Shown here: positions 25,463 to 35,524 of the stretch, piece after piece
How positions within the stretch are numbered: the first letter of the stretch is position 1
Layout: every line of letters starts with the position of its first letter
Assembly (NCBI GenBank): GCA_016839785.1
Contig: JAEOTQ010000124.1
Location: 1 to 47,200 of the forward strand
Direction of reading: 5' to 3'
Origin: Candidatus Hodarchaeota archaeon
GTDB lineage: Archaea; Asgardarchaeota; Heimdallarchaeia; Hodarchaeales; Hodarchaeaceae
DNA length: 47,200 bases
Notes under the pieces: model-generated
What the model saw: only the letters and a program-made list of their open reading frames with translations
Database searches by the model: none
What the model was told of the DNA's origin: nothing
Position numbers and translations under genes: made by a program

Positions 25463-26854
25463 ATGGGTAAAGTTGAATTTGAAGATATTAAAGGGTATTT
25501 ACAGGGTCTTGCTGATGATACAATAAAATACGGAGTGTCCAAATATCCAGGAATGGAGATAGAATCTTACCTCATGTATGGATATGAGAGTGAGATTAGT
25601 ATTGAAGGTGGCCTCCCTAAGGCTCTTGATGGCTTTGGTGGGGGAATTGGGGTACGTATCGCAGATAAAAAATGCGTTGGATTTGCCTCCTCTTCTGGTT
25701 TGACTAAGGAAAGTCTATTTGATACTGTAGATGATGCTGTTGCGACGATGCAGGCTATAAATGCAACTGATGAAAAATTTCATGGATTTGCGGATCCTGT
25801 TAAACGTCATTCCGTTGATGGTGATTTCTACAAACCTATACTTGATTTAACTTCAGCTGAACTTATTCAAATGGTAAATCAGATTACTTCTGAAGCACGA
25901 GAAGTCGATAAACGTATTGCAACAATTATGGGTAATACAGGAATAGCATATGGAGGATTCGCGGTTGCTAATAACAGGGGAATCAACAATGCGAGTACTT
26001 CAGTGGCCTCTTTCATTGTTATTCAATGTATTGCACAAGAAGCTGGTTCAGATAAGCGTAAAATTGGTTTTGAATTTGATGTCAGTCGTTCAAGAGAACT
26101 TAAATGGGATGGGCTTGCTGAAAAAGCAGCGACTCATGCCGTAAATCTCTTGGAAACCAAGAAGTTAAATAAATCCGAACCACTACCAACGGTCTGGGAA
26201 CCTCGTATTAGCTCCACATATATTATGAGTAGCCTTTCACCTGCATTAAATGGACGTATGGTTGTAGAAGGAAGATCTCGATTTGCTGATCGAATTGGTG
26301 AAGAAATCACGTTAAAAGAATTCTCGTTATACGACGACGGACAAATACCTGAAGGTCTTAGTACCTCAGCTTTCGATGCAGAAGGAATTCCTACCCAAAA
26401 GACTTCCTTAATCGAGAAAGGTGTTTTGAAAAATTTCCTTTTTGATTCCTACTATTCTCGTGTATTCGGGACAGAAAGTACTGCTAACGCCTCGCGTAGC
26501 GGCCAGGGTTTTACTTCTACTCCACAAATCGGAGTTACAACACTTATTGTCCCAGAAGGATCTAAAAATGTTGAAACAGCCATTAACGAAATATCTGAGG
26601 GAATCTTCATGCAAGATTATGTCATGGGACTAGGGCATTCCGATCCAATAAGCGGGGATTTTTCTGCCGTTGCACCTCAATCGTTATATATCAAGGATGG
26701 CGAAATTGCGGGGTCCTTGGATCCTGTTACAATTGGAGGCAATTTCTACAAGGGACTGAATGAGATCCGCCATCTGTGTACTGATGCCATTCTGACTCCT
26801 TGGAATATAAAAATTCCTACCGTGGTTATTGACGGGTTTACTGTCTCAGGGTAA
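25463..26854 (+). CDS. tldE: TldE/PmbA-family partner of TldD
   Basis: This 463-residue paralogue of TldD lacks the HExxxH zinc motif, as expected for the inactive TldE/PmbA subunit. It keeps family strings such as GFGGGIGVRIADKK near the N-terminus, LIEKGVLKNFLFDSYYSR in the middle and GHSDPISGDFSAVA near the C-terminus. It is the probable heterodimer partner of the adjacent TldD. ATG 25463 follows GGATGTGA. Confidence 0.92.
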   Translation: MGKVEFEDIKGYLQGLADDTIKYGVSKYPGMEIESYLMYGYESEISIEGGLPKALDGFGGGIGVRIADKKCVGFASSSGLTKESLFDTVDDAVATMQAINATDEKFHGFADPVKRHSVDGDFYKPILDLTSAELIQMVNQITSEAREVDKRIATIMGNTGIAYGGFAVANNRGINNASTSVASFIVIQCIAQEAGSDKRKIGFEFDVSRSRELKWDGLAEKAATHAVNLLETKKLNKSEPLPTVWEPRISSTYIMSSLSPALNGRMVVEGRSRFADRIGEEITLKEFSLYDDGQIPEGLSTSAFDAEGIPTQKTSLIEKGVLKNFLFDSYYSRVFGTESTANASRSGQGFTSTPQIGVTTLIVPEGSKNVETAINEISEGIFMQDYVMGLGHSDPISGDFSAVAPQSLYIKDGEIAGSLDPVTIGGNFYKGLNEIRHLCTDAILTPWNIKIPTVVIDGFTVSG

Positions 26855-26910
26855 CCCCCTTTCTTTTCATTTTTTTAAGGTGTTACAACAAATTTTAGGA
26901 TTGTGAAGAG

Positions 26911-27786
26911 CTGACAACTGAAACCGAGACGAAAACCATTAGTATTGAACACCCTCTCCTGACTGGTGTAATTTTAACGATTATTTATGGTTTTGTAGTA
27001 TATTTACCTGATTTTCTGGATTTAGAGAATGTAGTCTTTTCAGATCCTACCCCGTTTGAAAGAATACTTTTCGAATTTATCGTGAGATTTACATTAAGTG
27101 GAGTGTTATGGTTAATCATACTTCCTACTGTTTTGTATCTAATGAAAGATACCTCTCCACGAGATTTTGTTGATTTAATTCGACTAAATTCAGGCCAAAT
27201 TACAAGTAGAACCATTCTAACGGGATTAACTATAAGTATTTCATTTTTCATTAGTGTAGTGTTAACTGCGATACTTTTAGGTGTCTATACTTCTGATTTT
27301 TACCTTTTAACCTCCCCAGATTATGAAAATGGATTGGGGTGGTTTATTTTTATTTTTGCACTAATCCCAGGAATTTGGGAAGAAGTCGTGTTCCGTGGGA
27401 TAATTTTCACATTTCTTGTAGCAAAGTGTTCAGTAAGAAAAGCAATATTATTTGATGCCCTCTTGTTTTCATTCTTTCATATTTTCAACTATATACTTTT
27501 AGATCAAGATTTACTTTCTGTACTTCTCCAATCTATTGCTGCCATACCTGTGGGAATATCATTGGCATATTTAGTACTAAGTAGGGATAGCATTCTCCCC
27601 GCAATTATGGTTCACTATTCTATTGATGTTACTCTCTTTATTTGCGGGTTTATTTTTAATTTGAGTAACGATAATTCAGCATCAATCTTTGCTCTTGTCT
27701 CCCTCCTTATTCTCCCTCCTCTACTCATTATTCTTTTTACACGGATACTCGAGAATAAAGATTTAGATGAATCTACAAATTTTTGA
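26911..27786 (+). CDS. CAAX-type (CPBP/ABI) membrane protease, probable CTG start
   Basis: The conserved CPBP motifs are present: EEVVFRG (Glu pair), FSFFHIFNY and AIMVHYSIDV. They define an intramembrane glutamic protease family related to Rce1. The first canonical start is GTG 27082, which would drop a membrane helix. In the same frame, 57 further residues run upstream without a stop and include the helix GVILTIIYGFVVYLPDFL. No ATG, GTG or TTG lies in that part, and the best start is CTG 26911, ten bases after an AGGA element. It follows TldE at 57 bases and may share its operon. A frameshift or sequence error upstream is the alternative. Confidence 0.75.
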   Translation: MTTETETKTISIEHPLLTGVILTIIYGFVVYLPDFLDLENVVFSDPTPFERILFEFIVRFTLSGVLWLIILPTVLYLMKDTSPRDFVDLIRLNSGQITSRTILTGLTISISFFISVVLTAILLGVYTSDFYLLTSPDYENGLGWFIFIFALIPGIWEEVVFRGIIFTFLVAKCSVRKAILFDALLFSFFHIFNYILLDQDLLSVLLQSIAAIPVGISLAYLVLSRDSILPAIMVHYSIDVTLFICGFIFNLSNDNSASIFALVSLLILPPLLIILFTRILENKDLDESTNF

Positions 27787-27980
27787 ATGGATAATATGAA
27801 TAGAATAGCTCTATTGTAGTTTTTGGAGCCTGAACAAATTATTTAGATGTTAGAACGTTTACAAACCGAGGAAAGGTTAATATACTCCTTTTTAGTGATA
27901 ATTCCCTTTACTATATGGTCTAAAAAAAAATAACTAGCCTAAATAATCTTGATGAGTCTTCCCCATTGTAATCGAAAAAA

Positions 27981-29825
27981 TTACTGTGTAGCAGAAATCA
28001 CAGTTTTTTCTTCAAGTTTTATTTCTTGAAGAGAACCTTGATGGGCATAATAGTTAAAGTAAAGCTTTCGATAAGGCCCTTTGCGATTTATCAATTCTGC
28101 ATGCGTACCTTCTTCCACAATCTTCCCATCGTCTAGGACTAATATTCTATCAGCATTTAGGATAGTGCTCAGTCTATGAGCAATGACAATTGTGGTTCGA
28201 TTTGAAAAAACAGTTTTTAGCGCCTTTTGGATCATATACTCAGTATAGGCATCGACAGATGCGGTTGCTTCATCAAGTAAGAGAATACGAGGATCTTTTA
28301 AGAGAATACGTGCTAAAGAGAGAAGTTGTCGTTGACCTTGAGATAATCCTCTACCTCTTTCACGAATAGGAGTATCTAGACCTTTTGGTAATAACTTGAT
28401 AAACGAATCAGCATTCACGGCATGTAAAGCCCATTGAAGTTGATCTTCGGAAGCATTAGGAGAACCTAACATTATATTCTCTCGAATAGTCCCTGAAAAG
28501 AGGAAGGGTTCTTGTAGCACAAAACCAATTTGGTCACGTAGGCTATCAGCTTCTAAATGTTTTAAACACCATTTTCCATCTAATACAATTTCTCCGTCAT
28601 TATACTCATAAAATCTGGCAAGGAGGGATGCAATTGTAGTTTTACCTGCTCCAGTTGGACCTACGATAGCCAAAGTTTGGCCTGCGGGTATTTTCAGATC
28701 AAAGTTTGTCAAAATAGGTTCATCTTTCTTGTACTCGAATTTTACATTTTGAAATTCAATATCTCCATTGAGAGGTGGTGTGGGCAATTGATCTTGCGAA
28801 TACATTCCGAGGGGAACATCCATCAATGAGAAAATTCGTTCTCCTGCAGCAAATCCACCTTGTAAAGTTGCGTAAAAAGTCGATAGAGCAATGAGAGGTT
28901 GGAATAAGCGTCTCAAGTAAGTAATGAAGAGATAAAGCAAACTGGCAGTTAATACACCAGAGAGGATAGAATTACCTCCTGCAAGTAGAAGAATGAATAA
29001 ACCAATTGCTGCAATCAAATCAAACAATGGGCCAACAACACGAAAGAGAGTGGCCTGACGAATATTTACTCTCACTTTCTCGTGTTGTAGTTTACCAAAA
29101 TTATCGAGAACTGTCTTTTCTTGGCCAAAGGATTTTGTGATTTGTATACCCGATATCTGCTCCTCAACAAAAGAATTCAGAGTAGCTTCGGCCCGTCGTT
29201 GAAGAAGTGAAGCTCCACGGAAGACAGACCTGAAGGCATAAATGGTTCCAAACAAAATCGGAAAAATGATCAATGAAATTAATGTTAATTGCCATTGGAG
29301 TAAAAACATTGTCCCTAAGATAAGGGTGGCCCGTAGAATCACGGAACCTAAATCTATCATGGAAGTCAAAACGCCTCCAAGGGAAAATGTATCCCCTGAG
29401 ATTCGAGACATAATCTTCCCAGTTTTATTTTGATCAAAAAAGGCTATTTCATGTTTATTAACCCTGGAAAATATATCTCGACGTAAATCGTAGGTAACGT
29501 GAGATTGTAGTTTCTGACTATTCACAGTTGAAATGTAGGTTAATATCCATTCAAGGGAGAGAAGAACTAGATACCCTACAGTAGCTAAGATAATAATTGT
29601 AAAATCTCTTTCCTCAGGTTCCTTGAAGAGTTGATCTAGGCCAACTGCTAGTCCTAATGGAACAATAATCGAAGTTAAAGCACTAAGAAGAGAGAAGACT
29701 ATGACTGGTATTAAGTACTTTCGATGGTTTGAAAGATATGGTAATACCCGACGGATGATTTGCCGTTCAGTATACTGTTTATCCCATTTGGCTGCATTCA
29801 GTGCGCCATATAAGTGCCATGCCAT
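27981..29825 (-). CDS. ABC exporter half-transporter, catalytically competent subunit
   Basis: This 614-residue protein has a six-helix membrane domain and an ATPase domain with Walker A IVGPTGAGKTT, Q-loop FVLQEPFLFSG, signature LSQGQRQ, Walker B ILLLDEATASVD with the catalytic Glu present, and switch IAHRLST. The LSQGQ variant recalls the TM288-type subunit of heterodimeric exporters. It begins immediately after the stop of its partner gene (TAA then ATG), so the two are one operon and presumably one heterodimer. The substrate may be a drug, lipid or peptide and cannot be told from sequence. Confidence 0.9.
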   Translation of the reverse strand: MAWHLYGALNAAKWDKQYTERQIIRRVLPYLSNHRKYLIPVIVFSLLSALTSIIVPLGLAVGLDQLFKEPEERDFTIIILATVGYLVLLSLEWILTYISTVNSQKLQSHVTYDLRRDIFSRVNKHEIAFFDQNKTGKIMSRISGDTFSLGGVLTSMIDLGSVILRATLILGTMFLLQWQLTLISLIIFPILFGTIYAFRSVFRGASLLQRRAEATLNSFVEEQISGIQITKSFGQEKTVLDNFGKLQHEKVRVNIRQATLFRVVGPLFDLIAAIGLFILLLAGGNSILSGVLTASLLYLFITYLRRLFQPLIALSTFYATLQGGFAAGERIFSLMDVPLGMYSQDQLPTPPLNGDIEFQNVKFEYKKDEPILTNFDLKIPAGQTLAIVGPTGAGKTTIASLLARFYEYNDGEIVLDGKWCLKHLEADSLRDQIGFVLQEPFLFSGTIRENIMLGSPNASEDQLQWALHAVNADSFIKLLPKGLDTPIRERGRGLSQGQRQLLSLARILLKDPRILLLDEATASVDAYTEYMIQKALKTVFSNRTTIVIAHRLSTILNADRILVLDDGKIVEEGTHAELINRKGPYRKLYFNYYAHQGSLQEIKLEEKTVISATQ

Positions 29826-31634
29826 TTAGATTGCCTCCTCTGAAACAAGTATTTCATCAGGTATTGGAGGTAAATCCTCAAATTGACGAAACATTTCTGC
29901 ATAGTCGGTATTCCGAGCATATAATTTATCGTGTGTCCCTATATCTTGAATTTCTCCTCCATTCATCAGTATTACAACATCTGCTTTTCGGAGAACAGAT
30001 AACCGATGGGTAACAATGATGGTTGTTCGGGATTCAAGCAAATTTCCGATGGCACTTTGAATTTTCGCTTCAGTATAAGCGTCAATAGCTGAGGTGGAGT
30101 CATCCATGATTAAAATAGGTGGGTTCATGATAAAAGCTCGAGCGATGGCTAAACGTTGGCGTTGACCTCCTGATAATGTAATTCCACGTTCACCAATGAC
30201 CGTATCATACCCTTTTGGCAATTTCGAAACAAAGCTGTGAATTTGAGCCGATTTAGCCACTTCTATCATCGAATTTGTTAAATCAGCTTCCCCATTCTTA
30301 CTCCCGAAAAGAATATTCTCCTTTATACTCGCCGAGAAAAGGAAAATATCCTGCTCGATTACGCCGATTTGTCTTCTTAAATCTTCAATTGGATAATCTC
30401 TAACATCTACATCGTCAATTAGTATTTTTCCACTAGTAGGATCATATAGTCTGTGAATCAATTTCTGTAAGGTCGTCTTTCCACATCCAGTATGACCTAT
30501 GATTGCTATTGTTTGTCCAGGAGCAATTGTAAGATTGATATTATTCAACACATCAGGGCCTTCAGGACTATAGCGGAATGACACATTCTGGAATTGAATT
30601 TTGCCACGAAGCTGCTTCACGGGATGATCCCCTTCTTCAAGTAGTTGTTGTTCTGCAATAACAGAATAAACTCGTTGTCCACCCGCAAATCCCATCGATC
30701 CAAGAAAAATTGTGAAACGAATAAATTGGTTGGGCGTTTGGAGAAGAAGGACAAGACTGTTAAAGGCGATTACTGTTCCTGCAGTCATCTCTCCAATATA
30801 AACAAAATAACTTCCTAAAACAAAGAGAATTCCCATAGCAATATAGATGATAAGGGTGGGGAAGTACCGTGCGGATAATATACCCCGTTTAATGAGAATT
30901 TCACGAACAGCTTGCAGATCAGAATCATATTTTTCAAATTCACTCTGACGATTAGATAAGGTTCGGAGGGCACGAATTCCCGCCAGATTTTCTTGAAGAG
31001 TGGCTTGCCATGCCGCAAATAACGCTTGACGGCGAATAGAAACAGGTCCAAGATTTTTACCATATAATACAATTGTAATTGCAATAATTGGTACGAATAA
31101 CAAGAATACAAAGAATAGAAAAGGATCAAGTGAGTACATAGCAATTAAACTACCAAATGTCGTGGCAAAAGCAAGACCAAACATCAAGATTGAAAGAAGC
31201 ATCCAACTAAGTTGTCTAGAATCGCTGGTTGCCATTGCTAGCAGCTCTCCTGTACGAGCACTATCATGAAAAGACATGGACTTCGAATGCATAGATTCAA
31301 AAAACTCATTCTGGACGTCTTTCACCACTTCTTCAGAGAACCATGCGTTTACCCAAGAACCCAGAGATGAGGCTAAAAAATTGAAAACATATAGGAGGAG
31401 GAAAATTGCACTGGCGGTAAAAATTGCATCGAAGTCACTATTAATGGCTTCATCAAAGTAAAATTGTAAAACCAAGGGAATGAGAATCGAGAGGGCAGTT
31501 CCAAAAAACATAAACAAGAATCCGAAAAAGAACAAATACTTGTGCTTTAAAAGATGGCCAAGGATCCAAGTGATAAAATTCCGATAATATCGTGAATGAA
31601 GGTATGTACTAGCTTTATACGTAGATTGAGTCAT
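29826..31634 (-). CDS. ABC exporter half-transporter, degenerate-site subunit
   Basis: About 602 residues, with six membrane helices and an ATPase domain: Walker A IIGHTGCGKTT, signature LSGGQRQR, Walker B ILIMDDSTSAID and switch VTHRLS. The catalytic Glu after Walker B is Asp, the hallmark of the degenerate subunit in TM287/TM288-type heterodimers. The frame is open to 31670, but ATG 31634 begins a normal N-terminus (MTQSTYKAS) and follows AGGATG, so I chose it. It is the first gene of a two-gene operon. Confidence 0.9.
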   Translation of the reverse strand: MTQSTYKASTYLHSRYYRNFITWILGHLLKHKYLFFFGFLFMFFGTALSILIPLVLQFYFDEAINSDFDAIFTASAIFLLLYVFNFLASSLGSWVNAWFSEEVVKDVQNEFFESMHSKSMSFHDSARTGELLAMATSDSRQLSWMLLSILMFGLAFATTFGSLIAMYSLDPFLFFVFLLFVPIIAITIVLYGKNLGPVSIRRQALFAAWQATLQENLAGIRALRTLSNRQSEFEKYDSDLQAVREILIKRGILSARYFPTLIIYIAMGILFVLGSYFVYIGEMTAGTVIAFNSLVLLLQTPNQFIRFTIFLGSMGFAGGQRVYSVIAEQQLLEEGDHPVKQLRGKIQFQNVSFRYSPEGPDVLNNINLTIAPGQTIAIIGHTGCGKTTLQKLIHRLYDPTSGKILIDDVDVRDYPIEDLRRQIGVIEQDIFLFSASIKENILFGSKNGEADLTNSMIEVAKSAQIHSFVSKLPKGYDTVIGERGITLSGGQRQRLAIARAFIMNPPILIMDDSTSAIDAYTEAKIQSAIGNLLESRTTIIVTHRLSVLRKADVVILMNGGEIQDIGTHDKLYARNTDYAEMFRQFEDLPPIPDEILVSEEAI

Positions 31635-31693
31635 TAGGCGACATCCTAATTTATAGTATATTATAAACATGATATTTTAGTTAAAAATATCAA

Positions 31694-31719
31694 TATTTGG
31701 AAGGCTAACCTCCCAAATA
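31694..31719. repeat. Inverted repeat upstream of the ABC exporter operon
   Basis: TATTTGG-A-AGG, a four-base loop CTAA, then CCT-C-CCAAATA form a stem of seven plus three pairs with one mismatch. It lies about 60 bases upstream of the exporter start on the minus strand and could be an operator. The rest of the AT-rich gap 31635-32070 shows no gene. A palindrome TGGTTAACCA lies near 31857-31866 with no clear role. Confidence 0.4.
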
Positions 31720-32070
31720 AACGATATACCACACTTTCTTTTGGATGACTTAACAATTGTTATTCGAATGACCCTCCTGAAAATGATTTTTAATGTTCTA
31801 ATCTGGTAAGATTTGCATTTGTATTTTTACTCCAATAATATCAATTAGTGTTTACTGGTTAACCAATAAAAAGAGAAAAAGGAGCATAAAGCGGTAATCT
31901 CCCCTTTTAATGAGAATAAGGTTTACTATGAGAGATTCAACTAATTATAATACTTATAAAGGGGAATAAAATTATAAGAATTTGGTTTGTCGTTCCAAAG
32001 AAATATCAAACCAGGAATGATCTTACAATTGGTAGAAATAGGTTATGTGAAACTTCCCACGGGATTTTTC

Positions 32071-33087
32071 ATGTTTAAATCCTCGTGGTTGGGGGTTACT
32101 CTGACTGTTCTACTTGTAGCTTCTACTTGCTGGGGGGATACTTTAGAAGTTACGTTAACAAATTCTCATCCATCTGTAGATTTTCAAGTAAAATCCTTTT
32201 CTTATGTGCCACATCAACCAATTTCACTCAATTCTAACGAAGACTTTGCAAATTCAGATTTTCCAGGATCTGGAACAAGTGATGATCCATATATAATAGA
32301 AGGATTAAATATTACTGTCTCCAATTATAATGAAGATTTAATTTCAATAGTTGGGACGAGAGCCCATTTCATTCTCAGAAATAATTATATAAACGGCTTA
32401 TCGACCGCATGGGGAGGAATAGTCTTAACTAATGTAGAAAATGCTAAGATTGAAAATAATATAATAACTAAAGTTGACTCACAAGCAGTAGCCCTTTACC
32501 AATCACAACATAGTATTGTTGTTAACAATACAATTGGTTATAGTTCTAATGCTATTAGGTTAGAAAATTCTGCAAACTATAACATTATTGTCAATAATAC
32601 GCTTCTTAACACGTTAATGGAAGGTATTATAATAGAAGGAGCCAGTCACAATAATTCATTCATTTCAAACTACATTAGTCATTGTTTTTCCTTCGCCTTT
32701 ATGATTGATAATACTTCGGGTAATAATACAGTGAATTGGAACAGTTTTCTTGCTAATCAAAGAATTTCTGGTTCTCAAGCTACCGATTCAGGGAGTAATA
32801 ATTTGTTTAGTTATAATCATTGGGATGACTGGACAAGTCCAGATACCAATTACGATGGGATTGTAGATGTTCCATATCAGATTGCTGGTTATGTGATTAA
32901 TCTAGATCGATTTCCCTTGGTTGAGCCTATCCAGAATTCTCAAATTCTAAATTCTCCTTCTGGAATAATTAACGATGATTTGTTGTTATTTCCAGTAGAT
33001 GGGCGACTTCTTCTCTCTATCCTATTTTTATTGACTTTTATAGGTCTTTTAGGAGTGTCCATTCGAAAACAACGGTTGGTTGATTAA
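32071..33087 (+). CDS. Cell-surface right-handed beta-helix (NosD/PbH1-repeat) protein
   Basis: From ATG 32071 the protein has a signal peptide (MFKSSWLGVTLTVLLVAST). A parallel beta-helix follows, built from NosD-like repeats rich in Asn and Ile/Val, such as ILRNNYINGLS, KIENNIITKVDS, IVVNNTIGYSS and NIIVNNTLLN. A C-terminal membrane helix (LLLSILFLLTFIGLLGVSI) and a basic tail complete it. It is therefore an outward-facing anchored protein, and such folds often bind or cleave polysaccharide. The frame extends to TTG 31987, but that would bury the signal peptide. No catalytic residues are evident. Confidence 0.8.
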   Translation: MFKSSWLGVTLTVLLVASTCWGDTLEVTLTNSHPSVDFQVKSFSYVPHQPISLNSNEDFANSDFPGSGTSDDPYIIEGLNITVSNYNEDLISIVGTRAHFILRNNYINGLSTAWGGIVLTNVENAKIENNIITKVDSQAVALYQSQHSIVVNNTIGYSSNAIRLENSANYNIIVNNTLLNTLMEGIIIEGASHNNSFISNYISHCFSFAFMIDNTSGNNTVNWNSFLANQRISGSQATDSGSNNLFSYNHWDDWTSPDTNYDGIVDVPYQIAGYVINLDRFPLVEPIQNSQILNSPSGIINDDLLLFPVDGRLLLSILFLLTFIGLLGVSIRKQRLVD

Positions 33088-33202
33088 TAAATTGAGAAAT
33101 TTACTAGATACGGATGGGGGATAATTCACAGAGAAAGAAATAAGCATTAATATCCCTCTCCCTTTTTTTCTTCTCGATGAATTATCTTCCGAAGTTGATG
33201 CT

Positions 33203-35524
33203 ATGGCTGTTGGTAAACGTTTAAAGCGAAAAGATGCTGATACCAAGGTAACAGGAGAAGCTCCATATGCGTATGATTTGTCATTTGCAGATGAACATTA
33301 TCTAAAAGTAATACGGAGCCCCTATGCTCATGCAAAGATCTTGAGGGTAGAAATCGATTATAAACAACTTGAATCTCTGGGTGTAGTTGCAGGAACAGCA
33401 AAAGATCTGCCAGAAAAAGGAAAAAATGTTCTTCATGTTATCCATGATGACTGGCCTTTGCTTGCAGAGAAGGTTGTTCGACATGTGGGTGAACCTGTTG
33501 TAATATTAGTTGGCTCTACGTTGAAAATTACGGACGAAGCAAGCAAATACGTTTCAATCAAGTATGAAGTACTACCAGCTGTTTTCGATCCTGTGGAAGC
33601 AAAAGATCATCCTTCTATTCACATCTTTGAAGAGAACAATGTATGTTCGTATTGGCAACAAAAGAATGGGGATATTGAAAAGGGATTTTCTGAATCAGAT
33701 ATCATCATAGAGAATGAATACAGAACTCCTGCCCAAGAACATGCGTACATTGAAACGCAGGGATGTATAGCCGTACCTCAGGGACATGATTCAATGACTG
33801 TCTATGGCAGCATGCAGTGTCCATTCTATGTACAACGTTGCGCAGCAGAAGTGTTGGGACTGGAGTGGAGCAAAGTTAATATTATTCAAACTACCACTGG
33901 GGGGGCATTTGGTGGAAAAGAGGACGTTCCTAATCAGATTGGTAGTCTTGCAGCTTTTGGCGCTTGGCTTGTAAAAAAACCAGTAAAATTTCTACTTTCA
34001 AGAGAAGAAGATATTGAAACTACTTCAAAGAGACACCCTGCGGTTATTCGGTATAAAACTGGAGTAACAAAAGAGGGAGAGCTGAAAGCAATTAAAGCGG
34101 AAGTTTTTCTGAATACTGGAGCTTATGCTACGCTTGCACCTGCAGTTCTTTACAGAGCTGCACTGCATGCAGCTGGTCCTTACCGATGTGAGAATGTGGA
34201 TGTTCAAGCTTATGCTGTAACAACGAATTTAGTTCCTTTTGGGGCGTTTCGGGGATTTGGAAGTCCACAAGTAATTTTTCCAGGAGAGGAGCAGATGGAT
34301 CGTGCCGCAGAGAGCATTGGTATGGACCCTAGTGATTTCCGAGAGCGTCACATTCTCAAAGTGGGGGATAAAACAACATTTGGTCAAATCCTTGATCAGT
34401 CAGTCGGTTTAGAAGAAACTCTACACAAAGCACGAGAGCAAAGCAACTGGTATAAAAGACGTAAACCAACTCCTACAATAGCAGAAGTTCTAGAGGATCA
34501 GAAAAAAGGTAAGTATCGACGAAAAGGAATAGGTATAGCCACAATATTTTATGGATGTTTTTTAGGTGCTGCAGGAAAAATAATGTCACGATCTGGAGCC
34601 TATGTTCAGGTGGAACCTGATGGAAGTGTTCGCTTTGCAGTAGGAACTACAGAGATGGGCCAAGGTATGATCACTGTCCTTTCACAAATTGTGGCGGAAG
34701 AGTTGGGCATTGAATATGAAAAAGTACATATGACTCCTGTTGATACTAGCAGAGTACCTGACTCTGGACCAACTGTGGCAAGTCGTGCGACCATCATGTC
34801 GGGTCGTGCGCTTCAAGATGCTTGTGAAAAACTACGGGCCCTCATTTACGACAAAGTCGCTCTAAAATATGAACTTGATATAACAAATCTGGAAATCAAA
34901 GGTTATCAAATCCAAGAAATTACTTCACAGAAGAAAATTCTCTCTGTTTCAGATGCAATTAAACTTGTCTACCAAGAAAGAGGACAGGTAGCCGTAGCGG
35001 GATGGGATGTTGCACCACCGACGCATTATGATAACGAAAAAGGTCAAGGTGATGCTTACTCAGCATATGCATGGTGTACAAATATAATCGAGGTAGAAGT
35101 TGACTCACAGATAGGAACTGTTGACATTTTAAATATTTGGGCAGCTCACGATGTAGGAAAAGCAATTAATCCACAAACATTAGAAGGACAAATAGAAGGA
35201 GGAAGTTTACAGGGCCTAGGCTATGGGCGATATGAAGAAATTGTATTTACACCCGAAGGACGAGTGTTATCTAACAATTTAGGAACCTATCTCATCCCAA
35301 CAACGAAAGAAACCCCAAACATACATTCCATCATCGTAGAGGATCCTTGGAGCGATGGTCCATATGGAGCCAAGGGAATTGGTGAACAACCCCTTATGGG
35401 TATTGCCCCAGCACTCACAAATGCCATTGCGAATGCTGTAGGGATAAGATTAAACACAATTCCTGCTACTCCTGAAAGAGTATGGGCTGCTATTCAAGAG
35501 AAAATTATGGAGGAAGTAAAATGA
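33203..35524 (+). CDS. Molybdenum hydroxylase large subunit (xanthine dehydrogenase / aldehyde oxidase family)
   Basis: This 773-residue protein has the family motifs: an N-terminal ald_Xan_dh domain (KVTGEAPYAYDLSFAD), TTTGGAFGGKED, PFGAFRGFGSPQ, GTTEMGQGM, TVASRATIMSGRAL and the catalytic-Glu region YGAKGIGEQP near the C-terminus. It binds molybdopterin-cytosine-dinucleotide-type cofactor and hydroxylates an aromatic, purine or aldehyde substrate. The AYRCSFR active-site loop of form I CO dehydrogenase is absent, so CO oxidation is unlikely. It leads an operon with the Fe-S, XdhC and FAD genes. Confidence 0.9.
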   Translation: MAVGKRLKRKDADTKVTGEAPYAYDLSFADEHYLKVIRSPYAHAKILRVEIDYKQLESLGVVAGTAKDLPEKGKNVLHVIHDDWPLLAEKVVRHVGEPVVILVGSTLKITDEASKYVSIKYEVLPAVFDPVEAKDHPSIHIFEENNVCSYWQQKNGDIEKGFSESDIIIENEYRTPAQEHAYIETQGCIAVPQGHDSMTVYGSMQCPFYVQRCAAEVLGLEWSKVNIIQTTTGGAFGGKEDVPNQIGSLAAFGAWLVKKPVKFLLSREEDIETTSKRHPAVIRYKTGVTKEGELKAIKAEVFLNTGAYATLAPAVLYRAALHAAGPYRCENVDVQAYAVTTNLVPFGAFRGFGSPQVIFPGEEQMDRAAESIGMDPSDFRERHILKVGDKTTFGQILDQSVGLEETLHKAREQSNWYKRRKPTPTIAEVLEDQKKGKYRRKGIGIATIFYGCFLGAAGKIMSRSGAYVQVEPDGSVRFAVGTTEMGQGMITVLSQIVAEELGIEYEKVHMTPVDTSRVPDSGPTVASRATIMSGRALQDACEKLRALIYDKVALKYELDITNLEIKGYQIQEITSQKKILSVSDAIKLVYQERGQVAVAGWDVAPPTHYDNEKGQGDAYSAYAWCTNIIEVEVDSQIGTVDILNIWAAHDVGKAINPQTLEGQIEGGSLQGLGYGRYEEIVFTPEGRVLSNNLGTYLIPTTKETPNIHSIIVEDPWSDGPYGAKGIGEQPLMGIAPALTNAIANAVGIRLNTIPATPERVWAAIQEKIMEEVK

